Source: Forficula auricularia
Taxonomy: Eukaryota; Arthropoda; Insecta; Dermaptera; Forficulidae
DNA length: 64,000 nt
Assembly (NCBI GenBank): GCA_024734495.1
Contig: JALMQS010000061.1
Coordinates: 10,622,605 to 10,686,604 of the forward strand
Direction of reading: 5' to 3'
Below the pieces are notes generated by a model, which saw only the letters and a program-made list of their open reading frames with translations, made no database searches and had not been told where the DNA came from. Both the position numbers and the translations under genes were made by a program. Shown piece by piece: positions 62,515-64,000 of this stretch. Every line of letters begins with the position of its first letter. Within the stretch, counting starts at the first letter, position 1.

Positions 62515-62780
62515 CTCTTGCCAGCCCTGCCCACGAACCCCGCCCTCCCGCCCCACACTCCTACCCACCACACCCCCGCAACCCACCCAGCACCCCACCC
62601 CCGCACCATGCCCAACCCTCGCCCCCACACCACCACCCCAACACTCCATTCCGCACCCTAACCCACTAACCCCCCTCACCCCACCCATACCACCAAAACC
62701 CCTCCAGCACCCCCGCACCATGCACCCATTCCCAACCCCCACCCAACCCCACCACCCGCACCCCACCCATCTCATTTTTT
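62515..62780. repeat. C-rich CCCACC low-complexity tract
   Basis: About 265 bp of CCCCACCC/ACCCCG runs. Inverse counterpart of the G-rich tract at 11865-12012; AGTTTTTGCATTTCTAG follows at 62812-62828, matching the other copy's border in reverse. It lies upstream of GPCR exon 1. Confidence 0.82.
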
Positions 62781-64000
62781 GACCCCCCCATTTTGGGTGG
62801 TTAGTTTTTGCATTTCTAGCTCTCTAGAAGCCCAGAGATTATGTATACAAAATTTGGCAGAGTTTGCTCCAAGACCCTACAACTTTGTTTATCATAAAAT
62901 TTGCCGTAAGGTTAATAGTTTAGGAGTTATTTGATAATTTTCATTCGTGCGCCCCCCAAACCCCCTTCTGGTGTCAAAATATCAAAACGTTATATAGCTA
63001 TAAACGTAAGTTAGAAGACATCTGATGTAAATATGAAATTTCATAATAATCCCTTCAACCGTTTTTACGTGAATCGTGAGCAACTTTTCGGAAACCACTG
63101 AAACAGACAGACATACAGACATGAATTTTGTTGAGGGTGTTTTCGTTCATAACTTTGCTTGAAACGTGTGCAACCAAAATTTGGCGTGATTTGTACAGAC
63201 AAAACCTTAATTTATATATATATAGATATATTTCGGGGTATGAGCCCATCTTTAGGAGTTCTTTTATTTTTGTGAAACCTACATAAATAGTAGGTTTATT
63301 TTAATAATAATATTTTAATAAATAATAGTATTTTATATTTTAAATTTTAAAAAGTTTCAAAAAAAATTTCAAAATTTTTTTACTTTAAAATGTTTCACCA
63401 AGAACCCACACCATTCTCCCTTAACAAAACCTGAACATATTGATAGTATAATTTTTAAATTATTAATGAACTTATTTCCCTTATTTATATTAATCACGAG
63501 AGATAAATATTAGATAGTACGGTTTTTTATAATATTGGTATATATATATTTTAGACATCACTATAATATCAACAAAACAAACTCTTTATGAACTTTAAGC
63601 ACCTCAATAAAGCCTGGGTTATGCCTAAAAAAGAATATGAAGGCTTCTTGAACTTTATGCACTTTTAGGGGGCGCCCCTTAATTACGTGAGGCGATTTTG
63701 GCAATTTTTCGACCCCCCCTAATCTCACCTAAGATTTTTCAAAATGCGAATTTTTATTGTAATTACGTTATTATGGCTATTGTCTAATTATTATTTTTTC
63801 TTTAAATCCAATGTGTGGCCATAGGCTTGTCTTTTAGTGTAATGTGTATCCTATGAATGAATTTCAAGATGACTGAAGAGCTTCCATTAAAACAGAGTTG
63901 AATCACTGACTATTTAAATGAAGGTATAAAATTAGATAAATGTAATAGAAGTAGAGTATTACAGGACAAAAAACCAAAACTACAAAATGTATTTAACAAC
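62781..64000. other. Right-edge region upstream of the GPCR start
   Basis: Repeat-like sequence without an ORF. It holds a decayed hammerhead-like motif (63225-63255, minus: CTAAAGA, GGG/CCC, GAAATATATC), TTTCACCAAGAACCCACACC near 63392, and GGGGGCGCCCCTTAATTACG near 63669. No promoter could be identified. Confidence 0.45.

Noticed and set aside
62334..62775. Frames rich in Gly, Val and Trp on the minus strand
   Set aside because: Produced by the C-rich tract; biased composition and no homology.

Overview
This AT-rich eukaryotic window looks like arthropod, most likely insect, DNA. The genes are split by GT-AG introns, the encoded families are typical of insects, and the non-coding DNA is packed with hAT, mariner/pogo, Ty3/Gypsy, non-LTR and Penelope-like transposons. 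I saw no prokaryotic signals and no rRNA, functional tRNA or CRISPR array.

Three multi-exon genes lie on the minus strand and one small candidate gene on the plus strand. (1) Positions 116-13690 hold the 5' part of a cytosolic-type carboxylesterase: five exons, about 331 residues, running off the left edge. (2) Positions 18176-36120 hold an SV2-like major facilitator transporter: ten exons, about 521 residues, with the last short coding exon not found. (3) Positions 42927-45746 (plus) hold a candidate two-exon gene for a 98-residue single-pass membrane protein with a His-rich tail. (4) Positions 48875-62250 hold a complete class B (secretin-type) neuropeptide GPCR: ten exons, 493 residues. 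I rebuilt the introns by eye, and every junction in genes 1, 2 and 4 keeps both the reading frame and GT-AG. The genes are unrelated in function and show no cluster logic.

Introns and intergenic DNA carry most of the novelty. At least thirteen short hammerhead-ribozyme-like motifs (CUGANGA, helix II, GAAA) are scattered through the window. Four sit inside compact 190-270 bp fold-back elements with 12-14 bp target-site duplications, and one of these elements interrupts a LINE. Others lie beside Penelope-like GIY-YIG endonuclease and reverse-transcriptase remnants. The remaining elements include hAT transposons with 8-bp duplications (one splits a LINE), a Gypsy element with its pol region deleted, a mariner with Stowaway-type CTCCCTCCGTCC ends more familiar from plants, long-arm inverted-repeat elements close to exons, a tRNA-derived SINE in two copies, a pogo-like MITE, a 118-bp tandem repeat, and matching G-rich and C-rich tracts 50 kb apart.
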